Shown: positions 1-11,000 of the stretch, piece by piece
Layout: each line of letters begins with the position of its first letter
Numbering within the stretch: the first letter of the stretch is position 1
The notes under the pieces: model-generated
What the model saw: the letters and a program-made list of their open reading frames with translations, nothing else
Told to the model about the DNA's origin: nothing
Databases searched by the model: none
NCBI RefSeq assembly: GCF_029867415.1
Contig: NC_081183.1
Location: 111,761,061-111,825,060, forward strand
DNA length: 64,000 nucleotides
Direction of reading: 5' to 3'
Origin: Vicia villosa
Lineage: Eukaryota; Streptophyta; Magnoliopsida; Fabales; Fabaceae
Position numbers and translations under genes: made by a program

Positions 1-353
1 TGGATCTATTTGCTTGCAGGTTACAACCGTTGAGATGATCCAAATGGTTTTGTTGATGACAAGTTGACATAAACATTTTAGTTTTGATGATGACAACACT
101 TGATTAAGTGAAATCTTTTATCATCAAAATAGCTTAAGTGGTCAAAGATGTTCTTTCATTTCTAGCAAGTTTACTTTTATTTCTCTTATCTTAGTATCAA
201 GATTTCGCTCACGTCGAAATCCTTTACTTTTCGCACAAACTTGTACAAAATTTAGATGAACTTCTGCACTATGTTTTAGGATTCATTAGTCGATCCTGCA
301 AGTAAACTTTTTAAAAGAGACTAGCAGGTGTTTACCAAATTTTATGGTAAACA
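1..353 (+). repeat. 3' part of a Ty3/gypsy LTR (left edge of window)
   Basis: Non-coding sequence ending in ACA directly before a primer-binding-site-like motif at 357, as expected for the end of a 5' LTR. The LTR start lies outside the window, so length and family cannot be fixed. The following leader and gag-like start support this reading. Confidence 0.5.
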
Positions 354-356
354 AAT

Positions 357-370
357 TGGCACGCCCAGTG
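357..370 (+). other. Primer-binding site of the leftmost gypsy element
   Basis: TGGCACGCCCAGTG starts three bases after the inferred LTR end. TGG-initiated sites complementary to a tRNA 3' CCA end are the normal minus-strand primer sites of LTR retrotransposons. The tRNA was not identified. Confidence 0.5.
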
Positions 371-473
371 AAACCTTGTGCTAGAGTTTAAAAAAAAACA
401 ACTTTTTTTTTACAAATTTTGTGTTTTGCTTTTGTGATTTGTTGCATAAAATAGTTACAATGTTCGATTATGC

Positions 474-797
474 ATGACTTTAAGAAGTAGAATATTTTTA
501 CCTGAAATGACACATCAAAAAATGGATACCAATAATACTTCTAACCTACCACGGAACAATGCACAAAATGTAGTAGAAACACCTCTCGGGTCGGCGACTG
601 AGAAAACAACGGTTTTGTCTCCTGCCGGGACATCTACCGCTGATGCACCGACAACGGAAATTTCATCAATACCATCGCAAGGGGCAGTACCCCCAACACC
701 ACCGGGAAGTTCCCTATTAATCCTTCGGTCACGAGACCTATCTTCGAGAACCCTGAGTCACCATTTCACTACAAGAAAACAACATATTAGCAGGTGA
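474..797 (+). pseudogene. Gag N-terminal fragment cut by a CACTA end
   Basis: A 107-codon frame opens about 100 bases downstream of the primer-binding site, where gag starts in LTR elements. Methionines lie at 474 and 507. The product is rich in Thr, Ser, Pro and Asn, like the disordered N-terminus of many plant Gag proteins, and shows no folded domain. The last ten codons are read from the CACTA end that begins at 767, so the native reading stops near 766. The gag assignment rests on position, not on a recognised domain. Confidence 0.4.
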
Positions 798-1778
798 GTT
801 TGCCAATTGTTAGTCATCTCGCAAATTAGTGCACTTGCGGGGTGTATTTCACCTTGAAAATAAATAAATGTTTTTCTCTCTCGCAATAGACTGTGGGAAG
901 TTTGAAATTTTTAAAAGTTGCTAGGTGAAAAACATCCCGCAACTATGTTTTAAAAAAATTGGGGGGAAATTATGTCTGACATTTATTGATGGCACAATTT
1001 GACATTTTCTAAAAGAAAGTTGCTAGGTGAAAAATACCCCGCAAAAGTTGCTAGATGAAAAACACCCCGCAACTGTATTTTAAAATTGGGGGAAATTATG
1101 TCTAACATTTACTGATGGCACATTGTGGCAGGTGTACGTTTGACTGACAAACACTGCGACATAACATGTCTCAACGACTCTAAAAGTTGCGAGGTATTTT
1201 TTCACCTGACAAATTTGCTTTAAATACCACCACGTCAATTTCCTTTCTCACATTTCAAATTCAACAAATTTCACTCTTTCACTCTTTCATTCTCTCTTTC
1301 TCCCATCTACGGTTCCACACTTCAAAACCCTCAAAATCTCTTAAAGCTTTCATTTTTAACACAAATCAACAATTTCAAGACTCAAGCTACTTGTTGTATT
1401 CAAAGTTCCTTTTAGTTTTTTCATCAAATCCATTATTTAAGGTACACATATGAATTAAATTGTTTATTATTTTATATTGGGTTGTATGAACTAGTTTAAA
1501 GTATGCATATTTTTTAGTGAAGTTTGTAATGTGTAAGTAGTGATGGTTAGATTTGTGTATAATATTTTAGATTTTTTTGATGAAATTTGTATAATTTTTT
1601 GTATAAATATGTTAAAATGTTAGAATATATGCATGTTAGAATATATGCAGAATAGGTAAAATTGTTAGAAAACTGTATGTGAAATTTTTAGAAATAGGTA
1701 CATATTTTTTTTCTTTGTTTTTTTCACACATAAAAATAATATAGTAGATTTTAATTTATTATTTTTGTAAAAAAAATA
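767..1778 (+). mobile_element. CACTA (En/Spm-type) DNA transposon, left end
   Basis: CACTACAAGAAAA at 767 is the classic terminal inverted repeat of plant CACTA transposons. Behind it are subterminal repeats built on GTTGCTAGGTGAAAAACACC..GCAAC (about 900-1180, with one inverted unit near 1186), the usual transposase-binding architecture. TTT at 764-766 could be one half of the 3-bp target duplication. From about 1230 the sequence becomes a pyrimidine-rich leader like a transcript start. No transposase is seen. The element is interrupted by a LINE at about 1796 and resumes at about 47037; no matching right end (TTTTCTTGTAGTG) was found in the window. Confidence 0.75.
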
Positions 1779-1795
1779 TATATTATTATAAATAT
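1779..1795. repeat. Target-site duplication of the LINE (left copy)
   Basis: TATATTATTATAAATAT here recurs exactly at 47020-47036, just past the LINE 3' tail. A 17-bp duplication fits target-primed reverse transcription. The AT-rich context weakens the call. Confidence 0.5.
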
Positions 1796-1886
1796 GATAT
1801 ATATATATATATACAAAATTTTCTCTCCTTAAAGTCATTTTGCTCTGACCTCTCTCTAAAAGGGGGTTAGGGTTCTGTGAGTTTTG

Positions 1887-3964
1887 ATGAACGAGAAGCA
1901 CATCGAAGCCAAGGATGCAGAATGGACAAGGGTACCGCGCAATCGTAGGAACGGGTTCTCTTTTCAGAAATGGGATGTCTTTCCTCTAGGAGGGATGAAC
2001 CGTAACAACCGTGAAGATGGAGGGGCGGTGGAATCTTTCTATATCTCAGAATTTCCGGACTTTTTTACGGCAAAGGATTTGTTTGAATTGTTTGGGTGTA
2101 TTGGTAAAATTGTGGAAATGGCAATTTCACCGAGAAGGAACAACAGGGGGAGGCGTTTTGGCTTCGCACGCTTCAAGGGGGAGGAATACCATAGGATGTT
2201 AGGGGTTCGTCTTGACAATGTTCAGATAGCGGGTAGGAAGATTCATGTGAATCATCCTAGATTCAACAGGGGGAGGTTGTTAGAGGAAAGTTTAGGAGGT
2301 TCGCGGTGACTGGAAACGTGACGCCGAGTAAGGATGGGTTTGATGCATCTTTGAAGGGTTCGTCTGGGTTTTATGCCGGAAGAACAGAAGGGAAGAGTTA
2401 TGCGGAGGTGGTTCTTAAAGTTGGTTCGGCGAATGCAGTAGCTAGGGAGAAGCAACAGGTTCACCTGATGTCGTTTTCCTCTAAAGTTGAAAATAGAGAG
2501 CGCTTTGCCAAGGCTTATGTGGGCAGAGTCAAAATCCCAGGCTCTGCATACAACGTTCAGATGCATCTGGAAATGGTGGGGATTTTTGCTATCAAGGTGA
2601 TTCCATTGGGGGGGAAACGTTTGTCTTTTAGAAGAGAAGGAGGTAGGCTTTATTGAAGAATTAATTGAGGAGGGCCAATCATGGTAGAAAGAGTGGTTTG
2701 AGGACATTAAGAAATGGAAGACTTGAGAGTAGTGTGGATCAGAGCTTTCGGCATTCCAGTCCACGCTTGGAATTCTGACTTTTTCTCGGCGCTGGGAGAT
2801 CAACTGGGTTCTTTCATCAGCATTGATGAGCACACTTCCAGAGGGGTTTGTCTTGACGTGGCGCGAATTATGATCAGAGTGAAGCTGCATTTTATCATCC
2901 CTGAAGAATTCAAGGTCGTCATCGATGGTGAATCCTTCACGTTGGTGCTCAGAGAAGACGTCTATGGTTCGCCCATGGCTTATTCAGGTACTATTAAAAC
3001 TCAAATCCCTGGCCCCGAGTCTTCGGACTCGGATGATTTTATGTCCAATGATTTACAGGTTGGGATGGAAGGTTCCGGGTTTGAAGATACAGATGGCTGT
3101 TCGATTTATCCTTCTGTTAATATTTCTAAACTGTGTCTAGCTCCTTCTCATTATTCTGGTCATTGTGGGGGTTGTAGTGCTAGAGGGGAGGAATTAGTTG
3201 GAGGGAGCGGCGACATTAAAAGGGTTGGGGTGACTAAATCCGTAGACAACATTTTTGATGAAGCTGTTTCAGCGTTGAAGTGTAAGAAGGGTCTGTTTCC
3301 TGTGTTATTTCCTTCTAAGGAGGGTCACTTAGCCATTGGTGTGGACGGTAATGACATACCTGTTTCGGAAAAAGCTGGGAAGAATTGTGTGGAGGAGCGG
3401 TCAGGTCCTGTGCTGGAAAGGGTGGGGAGTTTTCATGGTGAGGATCAGTCAGTTTCACAGTTTCCTTCTGCTTTATCTCCTAGTGTCTCGTTGAACCAGT
3501 CGGTGGTGGGTTGTATCTTAGAAAAAGGATGTGGGGGGCAGGATAATGGTGGTTTGGTTAAAAATAGAGGGGTCAAAAGATTAAAACATAGGTGCTTGAA
3601 GGAGAGGACGTGCGTCAAAGGTGCAAAAATTATTAATACCAGTAGGTATCGGAAGAGGGACAGTAAGAAGGAAAGTGTGGGCTTTTCAAATTCTTTTCTT
3701 GGTTTGGTGAACTCTCAAAGGAGTGGGGCTGTTTGTGAATATTATGGGTTACAGAATGAAGAGTCAGATATTTGCAGGAACAATGAGAGGCTTTGGGAGA
3801 TGCTAGATGGTAAAACAAAGGAGAAACTCTTGAAGGCTATTATTGGTTTAGGGGAGGTTGAAAGGGAGGGACGTGCTATTTTGGGGAATAAGTTGAACGG
3901 TTTGGAGGAAGGGAGAAACATTGGAGTGGAAGTTGGGAAGGAGTCTATAAATCAGTTGTTATGA
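1887..3964 (+). pseudogene. LINE ORF1 (RRM and DUF4283-type RNA-binding protein), frameshifted
   Basis: ORF1 of plant L1 elements encodes a nucleic-acid chaperone that coats the element RNA. The start at 1887 opens a protein whose first 140 residues contain an RRM fold (ESFYISEFPDFFT as RNP2-like strand, RRFGFARF as RNP1, about residues 50-125). A second conserved block around 2714-2890 (VWIRAFGIPVHAWN) matches the DUF4283 domain that follows in plant LINE ORF1 proteins. The rest is a long, low-complexity, basic tail. The frame shifts near 2290 and again near 2650-2715, where stops also occur, so the reading is split into three pieces. The stop at 3962-3964 overlaps the ORF2 start in an ATGA arrangement. 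Confidence 0.85.
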
Positions 3965-6425
3965 TTATTGGAAGTTTGAATATTAGAGGGGGTATGAACG
4001 CGCTTAAAAGGAGAAGAATAAGTGCGATTATTAAGAAGGGCAAAGCTGATGTTTTTTTGATTCAAGAATCTAAGCTTTCGAATTTGAAAGCCGAGGTTGC
4101 TAATAGCTTTTGGAGCAAGGTGGATATTGGTTATTCCTTTTCTGATGCTTCGGGTAGGTCGGGAGGTTTAATTACCTTATGGAAGATGGGTAATGTGGAT
4201 GTGGTTAATTGTTTTAAGGGAGAAGGTTTTTTGGGGTCTAAGATGGTTTGGAAGGGGGAAACGTATTATATCGTGAATGTGTATTCCTCGTGTGGTTTTT
4301 CTAATAAAAAAAGGATGTGGAGGGAGTTGTTGGAGTTGAAAAGTAAATTTAACGACGGAGAATGGATCATGGGAGGGGATTTCAATGCTATAAAAAATAA
4401 GAGCGAGAGGAAGGGAAGGTCTATGGTGGTTAATTTTAATGAGCTTGATGCTTTTTCGGATTTCATTCAAAAAAGTGCCTTGGTGGATGTCCCGTGTAAA
4501 GGAAAGAATTTTTCTTGGTATAGAGGTGATGGTAAATCTATGAGTAGAATCGATCGATTCTTGGTTTCCGATGTTGTGATTAAAGGATGGGGAGTGGTCG
4601 GCCAATTGATCGGAGATAGAGATATTTCGGATCATAGCCTGGTTTGGTTAGTCTCAGATGTCATCAATTGGGGTCCGAAACCGTTCAAGTTCAATAATGA
4701 ATGGTTTTCCGTTGATTATTTTGTTCCTTTTGTCGAAATGGAATGGAAGAAGTTGTTGTTTGAAGGTAGAGGAGACTTCATTCTTAAGGAAAAGCCAAGG
4801 CTCTTTAAGGATATTTTGAAGAAGTGGAGTGTGGATGTTTTTGGGAGGATAGATTTGGAGGTAGAGGAGGGAGTGAAAGACCTTAATATGGCCGATGATG
4901 ATTTAGCCATGGAAGATGGAGCCTTGTTAACGGGGATTTTGAATAGGAGGAAGGAGGCATCTAGTCGTATCTGGAGGAATTTGAGGATAAAAGAGAACAT
5001 ACTCATCCAAAAATCTAGATTAAAGTGGGTGAAAGAGGGAGATACTAATAGTGGCTTCTTCCATAAGGTGATTAAAGAAAAAAGAAGTATTAACCACATT
5101 GGTCCCCTTTTGGTTGATGGAGGTTTGATTGAAGGGGCGGAGGAGGTGAAGGAAGAAGTCTTGTATCATTTTGGTAAAAAGTTTGTTGAAGTTGATGAGA
5201 AGAGACCCCTTTTGGATGGTATTCTCTTTAATAGTTTAAAAAGGGAGGAAAGGGAGGATATTGAAAAACCTTTTAAGGAAAGTGAAATTAGGGATGCGAT
5301 TTGGAGTTGTGGGGGAGACAAAAGTCCGGGGCCAGATGGATACTCTTTTTTCTTTTTCAAGAAGTGTTGGTTTATTCTAAAAGATGATTTTGTTAACTTC
5401 TTTGAGTACTTCTATTCCGGGCGGATGCTTTCTAAAGCTATCACTTCTTCCTTCTTGACTTTGGTGCCTAAATCTTCTAACCTTTTATGTTTGGATGACT
5501 ATAGACCCATTTGTTTAGTGGGTTTCATGTACAAAGTGATAGCTAAACTTTTGGCCGGAAGATTGAAAGGGATTCTTCATTCGATTGTTTCTCCGTGCCA
5601 AAGAGATTTTGTTCCCGGTAGACAATTGTTGGATGGGGTTTTAGTGGCCAATGAAGTTGTTGACTATGATAGAAAGGAAGAAAAAATTGTTTACTTTTTA
5701 AGGTGGATTTTGAGAAGGCTTACGACACAGTAAGTTGGAAGTATCTCAAGTACATGATGGAGAGAATGGAGTTTGGGAGTAGATGGTTGAAATGGATGGA
5801 ATTGTTGATTTTCAATAGTAGGATGTCGGTTCTTGTCAATGGAAGTCCTACTAAAGAGTTTGAAGTGTTCCGTGGTTTGAGACAAGGCGATCATTTGTCT
5901 CCTTTTCTTTTTGTTCTTGCGGCGGAAGGTTTAACGGGATTGGTGAGACAATCCATTGATGGTGGTGGGTTTGAAAGATTTGTGATCAAGGGTTCTTGTT
6001 CGGTAGAAATTTTTCAATTTGCGGATGATACTCTTATTGTGGGGGAAGGATCTTGGAAGCATGTTTGGGCTATTAAAGCGATTCTTAGCGCTTTTGAATT
6101 GGTTTCGGACCTTGGTATAAACTATCATAAGAGAAAATTGATCGGCATTAATAACAATCCTTCTTTCATGGAGGTGGTGGCGTATTTCCTTTCTTGTAAA
6201 GTTGAAGAAAGAAATTTCATTTTCCTTGGAATTCCTATCGGGTCTAGTCCTAGGAAAGTAGCGACGTGGACTCCTCTCTTGCTTAAAATGAAGAAAAGGT
6301 TAGGAGGATGGAAGAATAGGTACCTTAATTTGGGTGGTAGAATCACTCTTCTTAGAATCACTCTTTCTATAAGATGCCTTCTAAGGTGGTAAAAGAATTT
6401 ACGAGGATTCAAAGCAATTTTTTGT

Positions 6426-6448
6426 GGGGGGGGGGGGGGGGGGGGGGG
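6426..6448 (+). repeat. Poly-G run of 23 bases inside LINE ORF2
   Basis: An uninterrupted run of G replaces the region after LWGG in the RT C-terminal part, followed by more G-rich sequence. Homopolymer expansion by slippage is likely; a sequencing or assembly artefact cannot be excluded. Confidence 0.8.
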
Positions 6449-6502
6449 CGGAGGGGTGGAGGAAAGGAGGAGAATTCATTGGGTTGGATGAAAGAAAGTC
6501 AT

Positions 6503-6507
6503 CCTTC
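6503..6507. repeat. Target-site duplication CCTTC of element B (left)
   Basis: CCTTC precedes the LTR start TGTGATACCC and recurs at 45705-45709 right after the LTR end GGTTGCTACA. The two flanks also continue the same LINE gene, which proves the junctions. Confidence 0.93.
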
Positions 6508-6722
6508 TGTGATACCCCAAAATTTGCCCGATCAATTCTCGTCTAATAATTTATCAAGGGTATTAAAATTAAGAGTTATGGGGTTTAACATATCTATTGT
6601 TAAACCCACGCTCTTATAAAACTATTTTTATTGGGGTGTAATTAGCAGGTATTTTGGGCCCAAAACCAGTCAGTCCATTTATCTTATCATAAGAGTTTTT
6701 ATTAAATATTATTAGTGACTCT
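6508..6722 (+). repeat. Element B 5' LTR, first 215 bp
   Basis: It matches 44048-44262 of the 3' LTR with scattered substitutions. A SIRE-like element inserted after position 6722; the LTR resumes at 21928. Confidence 0.93.
6718..6722. repeat. Target-site duplication ACTCT of the SIRE-like element (left)
   Basis: ACTCT before TGTTAGAAC recurs at 21923-21927 directly after the 3' LTR end (CCTTCA). The uninterrupted element B 3' LTR shows the corresponding sequence once, near 44259. Confidence 0.92.
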
Positions 6723-7938
6723 TGTTAGAACAAGATTTGTTCTGATCAATATTCTTAGTTTTGATGATAACAAGGATATGAATTTTGTGTGAGATAATGT
6801 GGTACTCTAATACATTGCAATTTCTATTTCAGGAAATATATAAAGAGTATGCACAAATCAGCGCTCAGAAGCTTTGTCTCAGAAGGTTCAGCATGCAACA
6901 TCAGAACATGGTCTGGCAAGACATCAGAAGATGGTCAAGGCAGAATCAGAACATGGGTCTATGGAAGCATCAGAAGAACTTGAGATCAGAAGCAGAAGCA
7001 CTGAAGTTCTCATGGTATCACGCTCAGAAGCACTTCAAGGTCAGAAGACAAGAAGATGCTTTGCACCAAGCTGTTTGACTCTGATGATTTTCAAACGTTG
7101 TATTCTCAAACATCAGATCAGAAGAAAGTACAAGTGGCAGGCTACGCTGACTGACAAAAGGAATGTTGGAAGCTATTAAAGGCAACGTCAGTAGACACGG
7201 CGTGAACAAGGCTCGAGGTAGTTGACAAAAGCGTGAAACATTAAATGCAAAGCTGTACGGAACACGCAAAGCATTAAATGCTCCCAACGGTCATCTTCTC
7301 AAGTGCCTATAAATATGAAGTTCTGATGAGAAGCAAGGTTGACGATTTTGAAAAGAACCAATTCTAAAAAACTTGCTGAAACGCTGTTCAAATTCAAAGC
7401 TCGGAAACTTCATCTTCATCAAAGCTCACTACATTGCTGTTGTAATATTTTAGTGAGATTAAGCTTAAACGTTAAGAGAAATACAACTGTTGTGATTATA
7501 GCTTTTCAGAAGCATTTGTAATACTCTTAGAATTGACTACATTAATTTGTAAGTAACTAGAGTGATCAAGTGTTGATCAGGATACTCTAGGAAGTCTTAG
7601 CTTGTGTCTAAGCAGTTGTAATTAGAGTGATCACGTGGTGGTCAGGATACTCTAAGAAAGTCTTAGCTTGTGTCTAAGCATTTGTTCCTGGAGTGATCAG
7701 GTTGTGATCAGGATACTCTAGAAGACTTAGTCGCGGACTAAGTGGAAAACCATTGTAATCTGTTGCGATTAGTGGATTAAATCCTCAGGTGAGGTAAATC
7801 ACTCCGTGGGGGTGGACTGGAGTAGTTTAGTTAACAACGAACCAGGATAAAAATAACTGTGCATATTGTTTTTATCGTTCAAGTTTTTAGACTACACTTA
7901 TTCAAACCCCCCCTTTCTAAGTGTTTTTCTATCCTTCA
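6723..7938 (+). repeat. SIRE-like element 5' LTR
   Basis: A 1216-bp LTR from TGTTAGAACAAG to CTATCCTTCA. A TATA box lies near 7307-7317. Three tandem units at about 7558-7745 each contain a TGATCA..TGATCA dyad and a CTTAG..CTAAG hairpin. In the last unit the hairpin reads CTTAGTC-GCG-GACTAAG. Confidence 0.95.
7307..7317 (+). promoter_or_regulatory. TATA box in SIRE-like 5' LTR
   Basis: CCTATAAATAT lies in the middle of the LTR, with transcription expected about 30 bases downstream. The same sequence is in the 3' LTR near 21290-21300. Confidence 0.6.
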
Positions 7939-7940
7939 AT

Positions 7941-7952
7941 TGGCATCAGAGC
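7941..7952 (+). other. Primer-binding site of the SIRE-like element
   Basis: TGGCATCAGAGC begins two bases after the LTR end. It matches the common copia site TGGTATCAGAGC (initiator tRNA-Met complement) with one change. Confidence 0.85.
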
Positions 7953-8024
7953 GCCGGTTCTAAGGTGCAAGCACTTAACCGTGTTTAGAAAAGATTCAGG
8001 AAGAGAAAACTGCTTCAGTAAAAG

Positions 8025-11000
8025 ATGGCTGGTGAAGTTCCAACAAATCCAGCTGCATCTACATCTGGCTCTGCTGAGCACTACAACGGTAACAATGGTT
8101 ATACTAGACCACTAGTATTTGATGGTGAAAACTTTGAATACTGGAAAGATAAACTGGAAAGTTACTTTCTTGGTCTAGATGCTGATCTATGGGATCTTCT
8201 GTTGGATGGTTACAAACATCCTGTTAAAGCTACTGGTGTAAGGCTCACGAGAAGCGAAATGACGTATGATCAAAAGAAAGATTTCAAAAATCATCACAAA
8301 TGCAGGACTGTTTTGCTGAATGCTATCTCTCATGCTGAGTATGAGAAGATATCTAACAGGGAAACGGCCCATGACATATATGAGTCCTTGAAGATGACTC
8401 ATGAAGGAAATGCTCAAGTCAAGGAGACCAAAGCTCTTGCACTAATCCAGAAGTATGAAGCCTTCAAGATGGAGGATGATGAAGACATTGAAAAGATGTT
8501 TTCAAGATTTCAAACTCTGACTGCTGGATTGAGAGTTCTCGACAAAGGCTACACAAAGGCTGATCATGTAAAGAAGATCATCAGAAGTTTGCCCAGAAGA
8601 TGGGGCCCAATGTTGACTGCATTCAAGATTGCGAAGAATCTGAATGAAGTTTCTTTGGAAGAGCTGATCAGTGCCCTGAGGAGTCATGAGATTGAACTTG
8701 ACGCTAATGAACCTCAGAAGAAAGGTAAGTCTATTGCTTTAAAGTCTAATGTTAAAAAATGCACTAACGCTTTTCAGGCTAGAGAAGAAGATCCTGAAGA
8801 ATCAGAATCTGAAGAAGAAGATGAACTGTCCATGATCTCCAGAAGGGTAAACCAACTCTGGAAGAGCAAGCAAAGGAAGTTCAGAGGCTTCAGAAGTTCA
8901 AAGAAATTTGAACGAGGAGAATCTTCTGGTGACAGAAGATCTGACAAGAAGAAGGCTGTCTGCTATGAGTGCAATGAGCCTGGACATTACAAGAACGAGT
9001 GTCCGAAACTTCAGAAGGAGAATCCCAAGAAGAAGTTTCATAAGAAGAAAGGTCTTATGGCAACATTGGATGATTCTGAATAAGAATCAGAATCAGACTC
9101 TGAAGGAGAGCAAGCAAACTTCGGGCTAATGGCTACAGAAGATGATGGATCAGAATCTACATCAGAATCAGATTCTGAAGAGGTATTTTCTGAACTATCT
9201 AGAGAAGAGTTAGTTTCCAGTTTAACAGAACTTCTGGAACTCAAGGCTCATCTTAGTATCAAATACAAAAAGCTGAAAAAGCAGTTTGAATTTGAAACTA
9301 AGAAGCTGGAATTGGAAAATTCTGAGCTGAAGGAAAAAGTTTTAAATCTATCCAAAGATAGTGGATCTCCTTCTTAAACAGAAAAATCCATTCCTAGCAT
9401 GAATCATATTCTGAAAGAATATGAGTCGAGCTTCAGAAAGTTCTTATCTAGAAGTATTGGCAGAAGTCATCTTGCTTCTATGTTATATGGTGTTTCTGGA
9501 AACAGAAGGTTTGGTTTTGGCTATGAGGGTGATACCTCACATAAATTTGAACCTATTGATGATCAGTTCAAATATGGCCATGCACATGATATTAGGCTCA
9601 CTTCACATGCACAGAAGTTTAACACTGTTCACACCAAGAAGCTTGTGACACATCCTAAGAAATATCATGCTGACAAACCTAAAGAATATCATGCTGTTCC
9701 TCCTGTCAAATATTTTGCTAAACCCAAGTTCAATCAGAACTTGAGGAGAACTAACAAGAAAGGACCCAAGAAATTGTGGGTACCTAAGGAGAAGATAATT
9801 TCTGTTGCAGATATCCTTGGCGGCAAAGAGGACAGAAAGCAAAATGTTATGGTACCTGGACTCTGGGTGCTCGCGACACATGACGGGAAGAAGGTCTACA
9901 TTCCAAGACCGGTGCTTAAACCAGGTGGAGAAGTCAAGTTTGGAGGAGATCAGAAGGGCAAAATCATTGGCTCTGGAACCATAAGTCTTGGTAACTCTCC
10001 TTCCATAACTAATGTACTTCTTGTAGAAGGATTAACGCATAACTTATTGTCCATAAGTCAATTAAGTGACAATGGTTATGACATAATCTTTAATCAAAAG
10101 TCTTGCAAGGCTGTAAGTCAGAAGGATGGCTCAATCCTATTTACAGGCAAGAGGAAGAACAACATTTATAAGACAGATCTTCAGGATCTTAAGAATCAGA
10201 AGGTGACTTGTCTTATGTCTGTTTCTGAAGAGCAATGGGTCTGGCACAGAAGATTAGGACATGCTAGTTTGAGAAAGATTTCTCAGATTAACAAACTAAA
10301 TCTGGTTAGAGGACTCCCAAATCTGAAATACAAATCATATGCTCTTTGTGAAGCATGTCAGAAGGGCAAGTTCTCCAGACCTGCATTCAAGTCTAAGAAT
10401 GTTGTTTCTACCTCAAGGCCGTTAGAACTCTTGCACATTGATCTGTTTGGCCCAGTCAAAACAGCATCTGTCAGAGGGAAGAAATATGGATTAGTCATCG
10501 TTGATGATTATAGCCGCTGGACGTGGGTAAAGTTCTTGAAACACAAGGATGAGTCTCATTCAGTGTTCTTTGAATTCTGCACTCAGATCCAATCTGAGAA
10601 GGAGTGCAAAATCATAAAGGTCAGAAGTGATCATGGTGGTGAATTTGAGAACAGATTCTTTGAGGAGTTCTTCAAAGAAAATGGTATTGCCCATGATTTC
10701 TCTTGCCCCGGAACTCCACAGCAAAATGGAGTTGTAGAGCGAAAGAATAGGACTCTACAAGAAATGGCCAGAACCATGATCAATGAAACCAATATGGCTA
10801 AGCATTTCTGGGCAGAAGCAATTAACACTGCATGCTATATTCAGAATAGAATCTCTATCAGACCTATTCTAAATAAGACTCCTTATGAATTGTGGAAGAA
10901 CAGAAAGCCCAACATTTCATATTTCCATCCTTTTGGATGTGTATGTTTTATTCTGAATACTAAAGATCATCTTGGTAAGTTTGATTCTAAAGCACAAAAG

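Larger units (their letters stand above)
1796..6507 (+). mobile_element. L1-type plant LINE, 5' part
   Basis: Non-LTR retrotransposon with two overlapping ORFs (RNA-binding ORF1, endonuclease/RT ORF2). Its coding sequence stops abruptly at 6507 inside ORF2, where element B starts, and resumes at 45705 with the matching C-terminal part. The CCTTC flanking element B on both sides is the host duplication. Without later insertions the LINE would be about 6 kb. Several frameshifts and stops make it dead. Confidence 0.9.
3961..6507 (+). pseudogene. LINE ORF2 (endonuclease and reverse transcriptase), N-terminal part
   Basis: ORF2 makes the nick and copies the LINE RNA into DNA at the target. Residues 1-230 form an APE-like endonuclease (SLNIRGG, IQESKLS, GGDFNAI, RIDRFLVSD, DHSLVWL). 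The reverse transcriptase follows, with DDYRPICLVGF and PCQRDFVPGRQLLDG near 5500-5640. A frameshift near 5700 moves to the frame carrying DFEKAYDTVSW, FRGLRQGDHLSPFLF and the catalytic FADDTLIVG. Another frame change occurs around 6390-6425 next to a 23-base G run. The gene is cut at 6507 by element B and continues at 45705. It overlaps the ORF1 stop by four bases. Dead copy, because of frameshifts and the 39 kb insertion. Confidence 0.92.

Noticed and set aside
4177..5360. Minus-strand frames up to 152 codons within LINE ORF2
   Set aside because: Shadows of the plus-strand endonuclease/RT gene, without domains.
6785..7287. Overlapping open frames of about 90-100 codons on both strands
   Set aside because: They lie in the SIRE LTR, recur identically in the other LTR (20770-21272) and reflect GAAGCATCAGAA-type repeats.
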